Assembly: GCA_003609755.1 (NCBI GenBank)
Contig: AP017991.1
Location: forward strand, 4,716,239 to 4,780,238
Direction of reading: 5' to 3'
Origin: Planktothrix agardhii NIES-204
GTDB taxonomy: Bacteria; Cyanobacteriota; Cyanobacteriia; Cyanobacteriales; Microcoleaceae
DNA length: 64,000 nucleotides
Numbering within the stretch: position 1 is the stretch's first letter; every line of letters begins with the position of its first letter. The notes under the pieces were generated by a model. The model was not told where the DNA came from and did no database searches. It worked only from the letters and a program-made list of their open reading frames with translations. Positions 53,185-61,776 of the stretch are shown here, piece by piece. The position numbers were made by a program, and so were the translations under genes.

Positions 53185-54426
53185 ATGCTACCTACTGAAC
53201 TTTTAAGTTATAAACAACAGGGAGAAACAGTAATTCCCCTACGGCTAAATATTGATCCAAAACATATCAATCTAGCAACGGATGTGATTCAATGTTTTGA
53301 AGAATCTGTGAATAAAACCCAAGGGGAATTAAATAAACGCTTACAGGAACTTGAAGGGGATAGTCCTGACTATCGGTTAAAAAGAGGGTTAGCCCATTTA
53401 TTAAGAAGTGGTTTTTGTACTTTTGAGATAGTTAGTCCCCTAGAACCTGTGGAATTACGACAAAAAGTATTTACCTTATCCGCCAAAACAATACCCAGTT
53501 TAGCCGCAACAGAACAGACATTAGAACAGTTAGCAACTCAACTAACTCAAGACTTAAATCGAGAGGTTTTACCCCATCAAATTTTATCGGGTATTTATGC
53601 AGATTTACAGGAAAATCGGATTTTAACCCAATTAGATTCTCCCACTCCAGAAGCATTATTACATCGGTATAATTTATCTCAAGTTCAGGGAATTTTCTAT
53701 CAAGCAAGTCAAATTATTATTAACGCCTATCGGAATGATCCAGGGGAATATAAACTCTTATTTCGCTATTTAAAATTATTCCAATTAATGACTTACATTG
53801 AAGGAGATGCAGATCACGGTTTTACTTTAACTATTGATGGCCCAACCAGTTTATTTAAAGCCAGTACCCGCTATGGTTTATCTTTAGCTAAAATGATTCC
53901 CGCCTTACTTCATGTTACCAAATGGAGTTTAAAAGCTAAATTACAACAACGTGATCCCTATACTCGGGCGATAAAAACGGGTTATTTTAGTCTAAATTCT
54001 GATTGCGGTTTAGTCAGTCATTATCCTCCGGGTAAACCCTATGATAGTATGATTGAACAGTCTTTTGCCGAGCGCTGGAATACCTTAAAAACCGAGTGGA
54101 AATTAGAACGGGAAGTCGATTTAATTCCGGTTCCAGGTAGTGTAATGATTCCTGATTTTCGCTTAGTTCATCCCGATGGGAGAATGTTTTTATTAGAGAT
54201 TATTGGTTATTGGCGACCGGAATATTTACAGAAAAAGTTTTATCAAGTTCAATCTTCTGGCTGTGACTATTTAATATTAGCAATTTCTGAACGATTGAAT
54301 TTAGAAAATGCCGGAATTAATATTAATCGTCTCCCGGTTCCTGTGGTTTGGTTTAAGGATAAATTATCTCCGAAGGCGGTATTAGAAATTTTAGAAAATC
54401 AGGTTGACAATTTGAGCATCTCCTAA
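53185..54426 (+). CDS. DUF790 (Bax1-like) nuclease
   Basis: A 413-aa protein. DUF790 features include YRLKRGLAHLLRSG, LFRYLKLFQLMTYIEG, and the nuclease segment VMIPDFRLVHPDGRMFLLEIIGYWRPEYLQKK, where D and E of the PD-(D/E)xK site are present and the Lys is replaced, as in Bax1 (E-I-I/V-G). Archaeal Bax1 binds XPB and cuts DNA bubbles 3' of damage. Here it lies 89 bp after an XPB-like gene, so the same partnership is likely. Its 3' end overlaps the first codons of a DUF29 remnant. Confidence 0.85.
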   Translation: MLPTELLSYKQQGETVIPLRLNIDPKHINLATDVIQCFEESVNKTQGELNKRLQELEGDSPDYRLKRGLAHLLRSGFCTFEIVSPLEPVELRQKVFTLSAKTIPSLAATEQTLEQLATQLTQDLNREVLPHQILSGIYADLQENRILTQLDSPTPEALLHRYNLSQVQGIFYQASQIIINAYRNDPGEYKLLFRYLKLFQLMTYIEGDADHGFTLTIDGPTSLFKASTRYGLSLAKMIPALLHVTKWSLKAKLQQRDPYTRAIKTGYFSLNSDCGLVSHYPPGKPYDSMIEQSFAERWNTLKTEWKLEREVDLIPVPGSVMIPDFRLVHPDGRMFLLEIIGYWRPEYLQKKFYQVQSSGCDYLILAISERLNLENAGININRLPVPVVWFKDKLSPKAVLEILENQVDNLSIS

Positions 54427-54686
54427 AATTGCAATTTTGGAAAGGAGAAAGGGAACGAAATCAAGGACATTGGAAAGGAGAAATTATGGCATTTAGGAGA
54501 CAAATTAACAAGCAACTTAAAAGCAGTCCTAGTCTAAAACCTTATATTTTAGAAATCTTTGATGAATGTTATGAAGATGCGCGAAAAGAAGCGAGCGCTC
54601 GTTCTCAACTTCCGTTAGATACTTTTCCGGTAATTTGAATTGGATCTTTAGAACAAATTTTAGATGAAAATTTGTTTCCGATTTAA
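54408..54686 (+). pseudogene. DUF29 remnant, 5'-truncated and interrupted by a stop
   Basis: The frame reads FEHLLKLQFWKGERERNQG, continues through SPSLKPYILEIFDECYEDARK and LPLDTFPVI, then meets TGA (54636-54638). It continues in frame as IGSLEQILDENLFPI and ends at TAA 54684-54686. This is the C-terminal half of a DUF29 protein. The N-terminal half is absent and the sequence starts within the 3' end of the DUF790 gene. An ORF with start TTG 54429 would give only 69 residues. Confidence 0.75.
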
Positions 54687-54836
54687 CTTTTCTCTAATTA
54701 TGCTCACCTCAATTCTCCACTTATTTCGAGATTCATTTCTTTCAGCAATATGATTGATTTTCGAGATTTAGAGTGTTTTTTTAGTATAAATTATTATTTG
54801 CTTGTTATGTAATTAATTTTGTTTACCTACTTATAA

Positions 54837-56777
54837 TTAGCTAGAAGCATCAATTTCCGCTAATTCTAACCATCTTTCTGTGGCATTATCAATTTCTATG
54901 ATAATATTTTCCACCTGTTGATGCAAGTCTTGAACATTAGAAACCGCCCCCGGAGGTGCATAATATAATTTCTGTTCTAATTGGGCTTTTTTCCCTTCTA
55001 GTTCAGCAATTTTTGTCTCTAACTTTTCATATTCTCGCTTTTCTTTAGAAGATAATTTCCGTTGTCCGCTTTTATCCCAAGAATACCGTTGAGACTTTTC
55101 CGAATCTGTACCCGCAGATAAGTTTTTTTCTTCTGTTTTTACCCCTTGACGACTTAACTCTAATTCCTCGGCTTTTTTATAATCTAAATAAACCGAATAA
55201 TTCCCCGGATATTGTCGTAAAATTCCCCCTGCTTCAAAGGAAAAAATGGTTTCTACTGTCCGGTCTAAAAAATATCGGTCATGGGAAACCACAATTACAC
55301 AACCATTAAAATCCTCTAAATAATCTTCTAAAACCGATAATGTTTGGACATCTAAATCATTAGTAGGTTCATCTAAAATCAATACATTGGGCGCACTCAT
55401 TAATACCCGCAATAAAAATAACCGTCGTTTTTCACCCCCAGAAAGTTTGTTCAAGGGAGAATATTGTTGATTAGGAGGAAACAAAAACCTTTCCAACATT
55501 TGTGATGCTGTAATCTGGGTTCCATCGGCAGTTTTTACAAATTCTGCAACTTCTTTTAAGTAATCAATCACACGCTGATTTTCATTCATCGCCGCCAACA
55601 AATCCTCCGAATGTTGATCAAAATAACCGATATGAATTGTTGACCCAATTTCTACTATTCCCTCATCTGGTTTGATTCTACCCGTAATCATATCTAATAA
55701 AGTTGATTTTCCTACCCCATTTCCCCCAATAATTCCTAAACGGTCATCGGGATTAAAACTATAGGTAAAATCTTGAATTAAAGGTCGATTATCATAGGAC
55801 TTAAAAACATGGTTTAATTCAATAACTTTTTTACCGATGCGACGACCGGGCGTGGAAATTTCGACTTTCCCATGGACTTGTTTAAACTCCGTATCTTGCA
55901 GCCCTTCAACCCTTTGAATCCTGGCTTTTTGCTTGGTACTCCTAGCTTTTGGCCCCCGTCTTAACCACTCTAATTCCCGACGCAAAACCCCCCGATGTTT
56001 GCGTTGTTGACTAACAGCAATATCCTCAGCTTCTGCTTTCTTTTCTAAAAAATAAGAATAATTTCCCCCATGGGTAAATAAATCACCTCGGTCTAATTCT
56101 AAAATTCGATTGGTTACTTGGTCTAAAAAGTAGCGGTCGTGGGTAATTAATAATAAAGCCCCGCGATAATTTTTTAAATAATCCTGTAACCATTCCACGG
56201 AAGCTGCATCTAAATGGTTTGTAGGTTCATCCATTAATAAAACATCCGGTTCTACTAATAATGCTGTTGCTAAAGCAATGCGTTTGCGATATCCCCCCGA
56301 TAATTGGCGAATGGGAGTATCAAAATCTTCTATTCCTAATTTTGTTAAAATAATTTTAGCTGTGTTTTCTAATTCCCAAGCATTGGTGGCATCCATGCGT
56401 TGCATAACTTGGGAAAATTGCGTTAAGAGTTGGGAATCTTCAGGATGTTTTGCTAATTTGTGGGAGAGGTCTTCATACTCTTGAATTAGGTGCATTTGTT
56501 CGCCACTATCGGCAAAAATTTGTTCTAAAACCGTGAGGTTTTCATCTAAATTAGGTTGTTGGGGTAAATAGATAACTTTTGCCCTGGGATTAACCCAAAG
56601 TTGCCCTTCATCAATAGATTCTTGTCCCGCAATCATCTTTAATAAAGTTGATTTTCCTGACCCATTGGTTCCAATTAAACCGACTTTATCCGTCGCATCT
56701 AAACTAAAGTTAGCATCTCGGAGAATTTCTTTGGTTCCAAATTCTTTTTTAACGGATTGTAAGGTAAAAATAGACAT
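54837..56777 (-). CDS. ABC-F ATPase (Uup-like)
   Basis: A 646-aa soluble protein with two ABC domains, each complete: Walker A GTNGSGKST and GGNGVGKST, signatures LSGGYRKR and LSGGEKRR, Walker B LLMDEPTNHLD and LILDEPTNDLD. The inter-domain linker is Arg/Lys-rich (RRGPKARSTKQKAR), as in factors that act on the ribosomal E site. A C-terminal coiled coil (about 575-646, KREYEKLETKIAELEGKKAQLEQKL) is typical of Uup, which binds branched DNA and ribosomes. No membrane domains, so not a transporter. Confidence 0.93.
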   Translation of the reverse strand: MSIFTLQSVKKEFGTKEILRDANFSLDATDKVGLIGTNGSGKSTLLKMIAGQESIDEGQLWVNPRAKVIYLPQQPNLDENLTVLEQIFADSGEQMHLIQEYEDLSHKLAKHPEDSQLLTQFSQVMQRMDATNAWELENTAKIILTKLGIEDFDTPIRQLSGGYRKRIALATALLVEPDVLLMDEPTNHLDAASVEWLQDYLKNYRGALLLITHDRYFLDQVTNRILELDRGDLFTHGGNYSYFLEKKAEAEDIAVSQQRKHRGVLRRELEWLRRGPKARSTKQKARIQRVEGLQDTEFKQVHGKVEISTPGRRIGKKVIELNHVFKSYDNRPLIQDFTYSFNPDDRLGIIGGNGVGKSTLLDMITGRIKPDEGIVEIGSTIHIGYFDQHSEDLLAAMNENQRVIDYLKEVAEFVKTADGTQITASQMLERFLFPPNQQYSPLNKLSGGEKRRLFLLRVLMSAPNVLILDEPTNDLDVQTLSVLEDYLEDFNGCVIVVSHDRYFLDRTVETIFSFEAGGILRQYPGNYSVYLDYKKAEELELSRQGVKTEEKNLSAGTDSEKSQRYSWDKSGQRKLSSKEKREYEKLETKIAELEGKKAQLEQKLYYAPPGAVSNVQDLHQQVENIIIEIDNATERWLELAEIDASS

Positions 56778-56890
56778 AAGCGTTAAGGGATTAAAAATAG
56801 ATGATTGTAGCAGAATAAATTAATTCACGGGAATCTACTATAATTATACTATGAAATAGCCGAACTTAAACCGATAAAAATAGGTAAAGT

Positions 56891-57094
56891 ATGATGTCAG
56901 CAGATTTACTGTCTCGAATTTCTATTGACCCTAATATTTGTTTTGGTAAACCCTGCATTCGGGGTCATCGCATTTGGGTGTCTCTAATCTTAGATTTTTT
57001 AGCCAGTGGAGTCACCATTGAATACCTTTTAGAAGAATATTCTGGAATAGAACGAGAAGATATTCTAGCTTGTATTGCTTATGGTGCTGAATAA
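56891..57094 (+). CDS. DUF433 (VapB-type antitoxin-like) protein
   Basis: A 67-aa protein containing the DUF433 helix-turn-helix: ISIDPNICFGKPCIRGHRIWVSLILDFLASG and IEREDILACIAYGAE. Such proteins usually precede a DUF5615 PIN-like toxin gene, with a few overlapping bases. Here the ORF ends slightly earlier than many members and no toxin gene follows; a perfect 17-bp inverted repeat starts at its last codons. It is an orphan, perhaps after loss of the partner. Confidence 0.8.
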   Translation: MMSADLLSRISIDPNICFGKPCIRGHRIWVSLILDFLASGVTIEYLLEEYSGIEREDILACIAYGAE

Positions 57095-57139
57095 TTAGAG
57101 GGTTTAGTAATTCCTTCTGCTATAAACCCTCTAATTATT
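57090..57139. terminator. 17-bp perfect inverted repeat between convergent genes
   Basis: AATAATTAGAGGGTTTA (57090-57106) and TAAACCCTCTAATTATT (57123-57139) with a 16-nt loop. It overlaps the DUF433 stop codon and lies before the convergent SPFH gene end, so it may end both transcripts. Long T-runs are absent, so an inserted miniature element is an alternative. Confidence 0.6.
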
Positions 57140-57151
57140 TAGGAATTGTGG

Positions 57152-58009
57152 TTATTCATAACTCATTTCTGAAGTATTCCCTAAATTAAATAAGAAGGGA
57201 ATCATGCTTTTATCATCCCCATTCATAATTAACACTCTTGGCATTTGAGAACCGCCTTGTTTCCAAGCTTCAATTGCTTCTTTTTGTAAGACTAATTCTC
57301 CTCCCGTTGCTTTCAAAGTTTCTGCTAATAAACGTTGAGCTTCCGCCGTTCCTTTTGCTCGGTTAATATCAGCTTGAGCTTGTTGTTCTGCTTCCTGGGC
57401 AATATAAACCGCCCGTTTTGATCTTTGTTCAGCAATTTGTTTTTCTTCAACTGCTTTAGCAAATTCAGGAGAAAATGACAAATCAACCACACTGGTATCT
57501 AAGACAATAATTCCATATTTATCTAATCGTTCATTCAAGGCTTCATCAAAGTCTGATTTTAATAATTCCCGTTGAGTAATGGCTTCTTCAATGGTTCGTT
57601 TTGCCGCTGCAATTTTAAAGCATTCTTGGGTTTGGGGAGCCACAACTTTAGAAACAACATTTTGTAAGGTTCCCTGTTCTCGTCTAATTCTGACTACTTG
57701 TATCGGGTCAAGCCTAAAGTTAATGGCAAAACTTGCCGATAATTCTTGTAAATCTTTTGTAGAACTTTGAGCCGGAACTTCAAATTTTTGTACCGTCAAA
57801 TCGTAAATATCAACAGCAGAAATTAAGGGCGGTTTGAAATGAATGCCTTCTAATAATACCCCATCTTGAGCTTTTCCTAAAATACTCAATACCCCAGCTT
57901 GACCTGGGTTAATAATCACAAAAGAATTGACAGAAATCAAAGCTAATATTGCCAAAGCAATTCCGAAAATAATACTGGTTAACCCAGCTTGTGGTTCTGC
58001 ACTTTTCAT
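57152..58009 (-). CDS. Prohibitin/SPFH-domain membrane protein
   Basis: A 285-aa protein. ATG 58009 is chosen because GGAG precedes it and it starts just before the membrane helix (TSIIFGIALAILALISVNSFVII). A longer frame from 58165 would overlap the upstream gene. The SPFH/Band 7 domain (about 45-200; NPGQAGVLSILGKAQDGVLLEGIHFKPP) is followed by an Ala/Gln/Glu-rich coiled coil (AEQRSKRAVYIAQEAEQQAQADINRAKGTAEAQRLL). Prohibitins assemble into large rings that scaffold membrane proteases. Cyanobacterial Phb proteins belong here. Confidence 0.9.
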   Translation of the reverse strand: MKSAEPQAGLTSIIFGIALAILALISVNSFVIINPGQAGVLSILGKAQDGVLLEGIHFKPPLISAVDIYDLTVQKFEVPAQSSTKDLQELSASFAINFRLDPIQVVRIRREQGTLQNVVSKVVAPQTQECFKIAAAKRTIEEAITQRELLKSDFDEALNERLDKYGIIVLDTSVVDLSFSPEFAKAVEEKQIAEQRSKRAVYIAQEAEQQAQADINRAKGTAEAQRLLAETLKATGGELVLQKEAIEAWKQGGSQMPRVLIMNGDDKSMIPFLFNLGNTSEMSYE

Positions 58010-58091
58010 GAAACTTACTCCAATTGATAAAATAATTATACCGTTATTGATCAAATCTGAACCACAGCTAAGGTTAATCCGATAGAATTGA

Positions 58092-59606
58092 TTATTGTTT
58101 ACAAAATTTTCTTTGTCTAGTTTCTTCAGTATCTTGCCAGTCATAACCATAATGACTAAAAGCATTAATTTGAGGAATTGTGCTGTAAATATCTATCATT
58201 TGTTGTTCCAAAGACGGGCGATTTTTGATCGATTTTCCCCAGTCTCCCGCTAAAGCTGGGATAACTTGAGTTCCTGGGGGCGCCTGAGTCACAACTTGCT
58301 GCACTTGAGCCGTAATACAATTCACCTGACCACAGACAGCATAGGACATGGGATGCCATTCAATCGAGGGCGAAAATTGATCCCAAGGCTGCATTCGAGA
58401 GTCAAAACCCATCTGTCCAATTCTGCGATTTCCTTCGGGAAAAAATACCGCTCCGGCTGGAATTCCTTGGCTTTGTACGGGTTGAGTTGCTATTGCTAAA
58501 AAATCTAAAACTCCCTGTCTAGCATGGGCAACACTTAGCCGCCATAATTGTAATTGTAAAGTTTCTCCCATCTTGGGAATAGAGGCTAAAGTCTTCCACT
58601 GTTTTTCATCTAGCCAATAGGGTTTATCCTTTTCATCTGGATGCTTTTCATTCACTGTTTTAACATCTATTTCGGTAATAAATCCCTGCTGTAAAAATCG
58701 CTGCATCAAGTCTCGCCCTTTCTGACTACTGGCTCGATTTAAAAATGCTTGTTGAGAATATTCTCCATAAATCCATAGGTCTTTGACTTTTGAGGCAACG
58801 GAATCTGCTCCTAACCCTTTGGGATAGCGAACATAGTCAAATAAAACCCCATCGGGACGACGTTGTAAGATGGCATTTAATAAGGTTAAATAATCTTGTC
58901 TGGCTACGGGATGATAGGGGTCAACAAACCCTTGATTCACAAAACTTTCCCCATATTCGTCTATTTTGGTTTGGTCTACTACTGCTGTTGTGGTGGTTTC
59001 TCCTTTCCCATTTATGGCTAAAACTGATGTTCGATCTGGTTTTAATGTGTAAGTATAGCCATAGTTTAACATAAACATCCAAGCATAGACTTTCAAACCC
59101 CGTTGTCTACCTTTTTGGATGGTTTCTGCTAATAAATCTTGGTTTTCTGTTCCAGGTATTCGGATAGCTGCTGGCCATGCCGTGGGATTCTTTGCCGAAG
59201 GTAATAAGACTTGACCATCATAAAAGACTTCTAAATAAACTTTGTTATAACCTTTATTAATAATATTATCTAAAATCCGATCAATTTCTCCAGTTCTGGT
59301 ATCACAGGGATATAATCTTAACCAAATGGCTTGATTTTTAGGATTAATTTGTTGACGACATTGATTGACTTGTTGGGCGTGTTGTGTTAGAATAGTATTG
59401 TAGTTTTTTATGGCTTCTGAATCTCTCGTTAATGCTGCTTGTCGTAAATTTTCTTTTTGGGCGATCGCTTGAGGAGATAATTTGCACTGAGCCAGGGTTT
59501 GAGAATAAGCTACAGAAATCAATAAGAAAGGATTCAAGGAAAGGGTTATTAACAAATTTAATAATAACCCTGAAAGACGACGTTGCTGAATCATTAAATT
59601 TGACAT
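58092..59606 (-). CDS. Secreted glycosylhydrolase-like (GHL family) protein
   Basis: A 504-aa protein with a signal peptide (about residues 10-35). The mature protein has a TIM-barrel-like pattern (AIWLRLYPCDTRTGEIDRILDNIINKGYNKVYLEVFYDG, GLKVYAWMFMLNYGY, PDGVLFDYVRYPKG with a conserved DYxRYP, QVIPALAGDWG), related to the GHL10 domain of the 46732 protein. The carboxylates in LFDYVRYP and LEVFYDG are candidates for catalysis. The natural substrate is unknown; a wall or sheath polymer is likely. The SPFH gene lies downstream on the same strand after 82 bp. Confidence 0.75.
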   Translation of the reverse strand: MSNLMIQQRRLSGLLLNLLITLSLNPFLLISVAYSQTLAQCKLSPQAIAQKENLRQAALTRDSEAIKNYNTILTQHAQQVNQCRQQINPKNQAIWLRLYPCDTRTGEIDRILDNIINKGYNKVYLEVFYDGQVLLPSAKNPTAWPAAIRIPGTENQDLLAETIQKGRQRGLKVYAWMFMLNYGYTYTLKPDRTSVLAINGKGETTTTAVVDQTKIDEYGESFVNQGFVDPYHPVARQDYLTLLNAILQRRPDGVLFDYVRYPKGLGADSVASKVKDLWIYGEYSQQAFLNRASSQKGRDLMQRFLQQGFITEIDVKTVNEKHPDEKDKPYWLDEKQWKTLASIPKMGETLQLQLWRLSVAHARQGVLDFLAIATQPVQSQGIPAGAVFFPEGNRRIGQMGFDSRMQPWDQFSPSIEWHPMSYAVCGQVNCITAQVQQVVTQAPPGTQVIPALAGDWGKSIKNRPSLEQQMIDIYSTIPQINAFSHYGYDWQDTEETRQRKFCKQ

Positions 59607-59698
59607 AAAATTTTATTGGATTTTACTACATTTTCAAGCATTCACAACGTTCTAAATAAAATCAGTAGGGAAACACACTGATAAATAGAACCCGCCCG

Positions 59699-59721
59699 TA
59701 TAACTGATAACTGATAACTGA
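59699..59721. repeat. Tandem heptamer repeat (ATAACTG)
   Basis: Three head-to-tail ATAACTG units immediately downstream of psb27. They are the complement of the heptamers at 3013-3039. Confidence 0.7.
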
Positions 59722-60123
59722 CTATGCTCCTCGACTAACGGCAATTTCTACTTGTTTAAATTCCTGTTGCAAACGTTCTTTTAACTTATCTGGGATGGGA
59801 CGGTTAGGATAGGAGCTATAATGACCCGCTAGGGCGTTGAGGGCTGTACGCATGGTAGTAAAGGAACTCAGGGTGGTTACGGCACTATCGCGACGGTAAC
59901 GAGCGATAAATTCGTTAATGATTTCCTTGGCTTGACCTTGGGCCTCGGCCTTCTGGGGAGCATCTTCAGGTAACAGAATCGCGGTTCTCAAGCTATCGAC
60001 AACAACTAAAGTATCTTTAGAATAATTGCCCGTTAACATTCCCGATGGACTTCCACTGCATCCGACTAGAGTAACGGCAGCCACGAGAACTAGGGCTAAC
60101 AGACGAGAAATGTATTTTTTCAT
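59722..60123 (-). CDS. psb27: Photosystem II assembly lipoprotein Psb27
   Basis: A 133-aa thylakoid-lumen lipoprotein that binds CP43 of PSII intermediates and lets the manganese cluster assemble. ATG 60123 (MKKYISRLLALVLV) is preferred to the longer start at 60144. Lipobox LVGC is followed by the four-helix domain: NYSKDTLVVVDSLRTAILLPED, FIARYRRDSAVTTLSSFTTMRTALNALAGHY and LKERLQQEFKQVEIAVSRGA, all diagnostic. Full length. Transcribed alone. Confidence 0.95.
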   Translation of the reverse strand: MKKYISRLLALVLVAAVTLVGCSGSPSGMLTGNYSKDTLVVVDSLRTAILLPEDAPQKAEAQGQAKEIINEFIARYRRDSAVTTLSSFTTMRTALNALAGHYSSYPNRPIPDKLKERLQQEFKQVEIAVSRGA

Positions 60124-60239
60124 GAGCTTTATTACAATTGGCATTAAAAATTATAATCAAAATCTGGGTCTATCCCCATGCTGAAATAGATTTTTTTTGA
60201 TTTTCCCCTATTTTTGATTAAGAATAGGGGGGATAATTG

Positions 60240-61211
60240 TTATAGAAAGTGATTTAAAAAAGTTTCAACTTCTGTTAAGGTAGGTTGGGCTGAAATAGCA
60301 CCTGGTTTTGTTGTAGTTAATGCCCCGACTGCACTGGCAAACATAACTATTTTTTCAGCTATTTTAGGATGATTAATTGATTCTATTCCTAATTTACAGA
60401 ATTGATCAATAATTCCGGCGGTAAAACCATCCCCGGCTCCGGTTGTATCTTCTACTGTAACAGAAAATGCGGGTATTTTCCCATAATTCCCTGCTAAGTA
60501 ATAGGCACAACCCCGTTCTCCGGCGGTGACAAATACTCCTTGAATTTGTAACTGTTTAGCGATCGCTTCTGGATCTATGGTATTAAATAATAATTCTGCT
60601 TCTTCGTCGGTTAATTTCAAAAAATCGGCATTGTGAACAAAGTTTAAAATCAGTTCAATTGCTTGATCGCAATTTTGCCAAAACATCGGTCGCCAGTTAA
60701 TATCAATAAATAATTTAACGTTATAATTTTTAGCTAATTTAACGGCTGTTAATATAGCCTCTTGACTCTGTTGATAGGCTAACTCTAATGTTCCTAAAAC
60801 TAGGAAATGTGCAGTTTTAAATAAGTCTTTTGGAAGTTGTTCAGATTGTAAATAAGTATCAGCAAATTCAGTGGTTTTTCGCTCTCCAAATCCTGCAAAA
60901 CTGCGATCGCCCTTTTCATCTCTCACTACATAAACAATCCGAGTCGGCGCGCTAGAATGCCGTTGAACTCCGACAATATTAACCCCAGTTTGAGTTAATA
61001 CTTCTACTAATTTATCTCCCGATTTATCCTCCCCAATACAGCCAATAAAAGCCGTAGAAATCCCTAATTTCACTAATCCACAAGCCGTATTTGCCGGAGC
61101 ACCTCCGGGGTAATCTGTCCAAGATTTAACGGTTTCTAAGGGTTTTCCTAATTCATTTGATAACCGATCAAATAGGATTTCACCAATACAAATCACTTGA
61201 GGATGAGTCAT
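60240..61211 (-). CDS. PfkB-family carbohydrate kinase (fructokinase-like)
   Basis: A 323-aa cytosolic kinase. The N-terminal motif YPGGAPANTACGLVKLG and the C-terminal ATP/anion-hole motif DTTGAGDGFTAGI, with catalytic Asp, define the ribokinase/PfkB family. The residues IGEILFDRL and the first motif fit fructokinases, which make fructose-6-phosphate in sucrose use. Exact sugar specificity cannot be fixed by eye. No sucrose genes are adjacent. Confidence 0.88.
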   Translation of the reverse strand: MTHPQVICIGEILFDRLSNELGKPLETVKSWTDYPGGAPANTACGLVKLGISTAFIGCIGEDKSGDKLVEVLTQTGVNIVGVQRHSSAPTRIVYVVRDEKGDRSFAGFGERKTTEFADTYLQSEQLPKDLFKTAHFLVLGTLELAYQQSQEAILTAVKLAKNYNVKLFIDINWRPMFWQNCDQAIELILNFVHNADFLKLTDEEAELLFNTIDPEAIAKQLQIQGVFVTAGERGCAYYLAGNYGKIPAFSVTVEDTTGAGDGFTAGIIDQFCKLGIESINHPKIAEKIVMFASAVGALTTTKPGAISAQPTLTEVETFLNHFL

Positions 61212-61294
61212 AATTTTTCACAACAATAAACATTCTAAACTATTGTAGGGTGAGTCAGCAATGCGCAAATACCAGCACCCAGACTTGCATTTAT

Positions 61295-61394
61295 AGGACT
61301 TACACACAAGACCAAAGAAACCGGGTTTCTGGCCCTAATTTTGCGGATGAAATCTGGATTTCTCGTTCAGAAACCCGGTTTCTGCGTAAGTCCT
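61295..61394. repeat. 100-bp MITE-like element with AGGACTTAC ends
   Basis: Ends AGGACTTACACA and TGCGTAAGTCCT are complementary at 11 of 12 positions. Inside, AGAAACCGGGTTTCT and AGAAACCCGGTTTCT provide further pairing arms, so the whole element can fold on itself. No ORF. A lone end (GCGTAAGTCCT) occurs at about 63378-63388. Confidence 0.75.
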
Positions 61395-61506
61395 AATTTA
61401 CTTATAAATATAATAGAGAGTTTGCCTCATTCCATCCCGGTTATAATAAGTTGTCACTTGACAATTTGAGTACAATAAACTATAGTTTATACAAGCTCAG
61501 AATTTT

Positions 61507-61772
61507 ATGTCTAGGAAAAAACATCCTAAGCCAGAAATTGAAGCAGCCTTGAAGTATGCTGAACAAAATGGATGGCGTATTGTAGAGGGGGGTTCTCATG
61601 CGTGGGGAAAGATTTACTGCCCTTATAATAACAATGATTGTCGCTGTGGAGAATTTTGTATTGCCAGTGTTTGGAGTACCCTAAAAATCCAGGTAATCAT
61701 GCTAAACTAATCCGTCGTGTTATTGATAACTGCACTATTCATAATCAAACAAAAGAGAAAGAGGAGAACTAA
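61507..61772 (+). pseudogene. HicA-like toxin gene with a one-base frameshift
   Basis: Residues 1-58 read EIEAALKYAEQNGWRIVEGG, SHAWGKIYCPYNNN and ASVWST, a dsRBD-type HicA-like pattern with the GSH motif, plus Cys pairs. After WST the frame fails at ACCCTAAAAAT (61678-61687): as read it gives LKIQVIMLN and a stop at 61710. One extra C would give PKNPGNHAKLIRRVIDNC, the expected end, to TAA 61772. The intact protein would have about 88 residues. It directly precedes an HTH gene, suggesting a toxin-antitoxin pair whose toxin is broken, unless the base is a sequencing error. Confidence 0.7.
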
Positions 61773-61776
61773 AAAG

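Noticed and set aside
57152..58165. Longer start of the SPFH gene at 58165
   Set aside because: It would overlap the upstream gene by 74 bp and add a non-conserved segment; ATG 58009 has a ribosome site and fits the domain.
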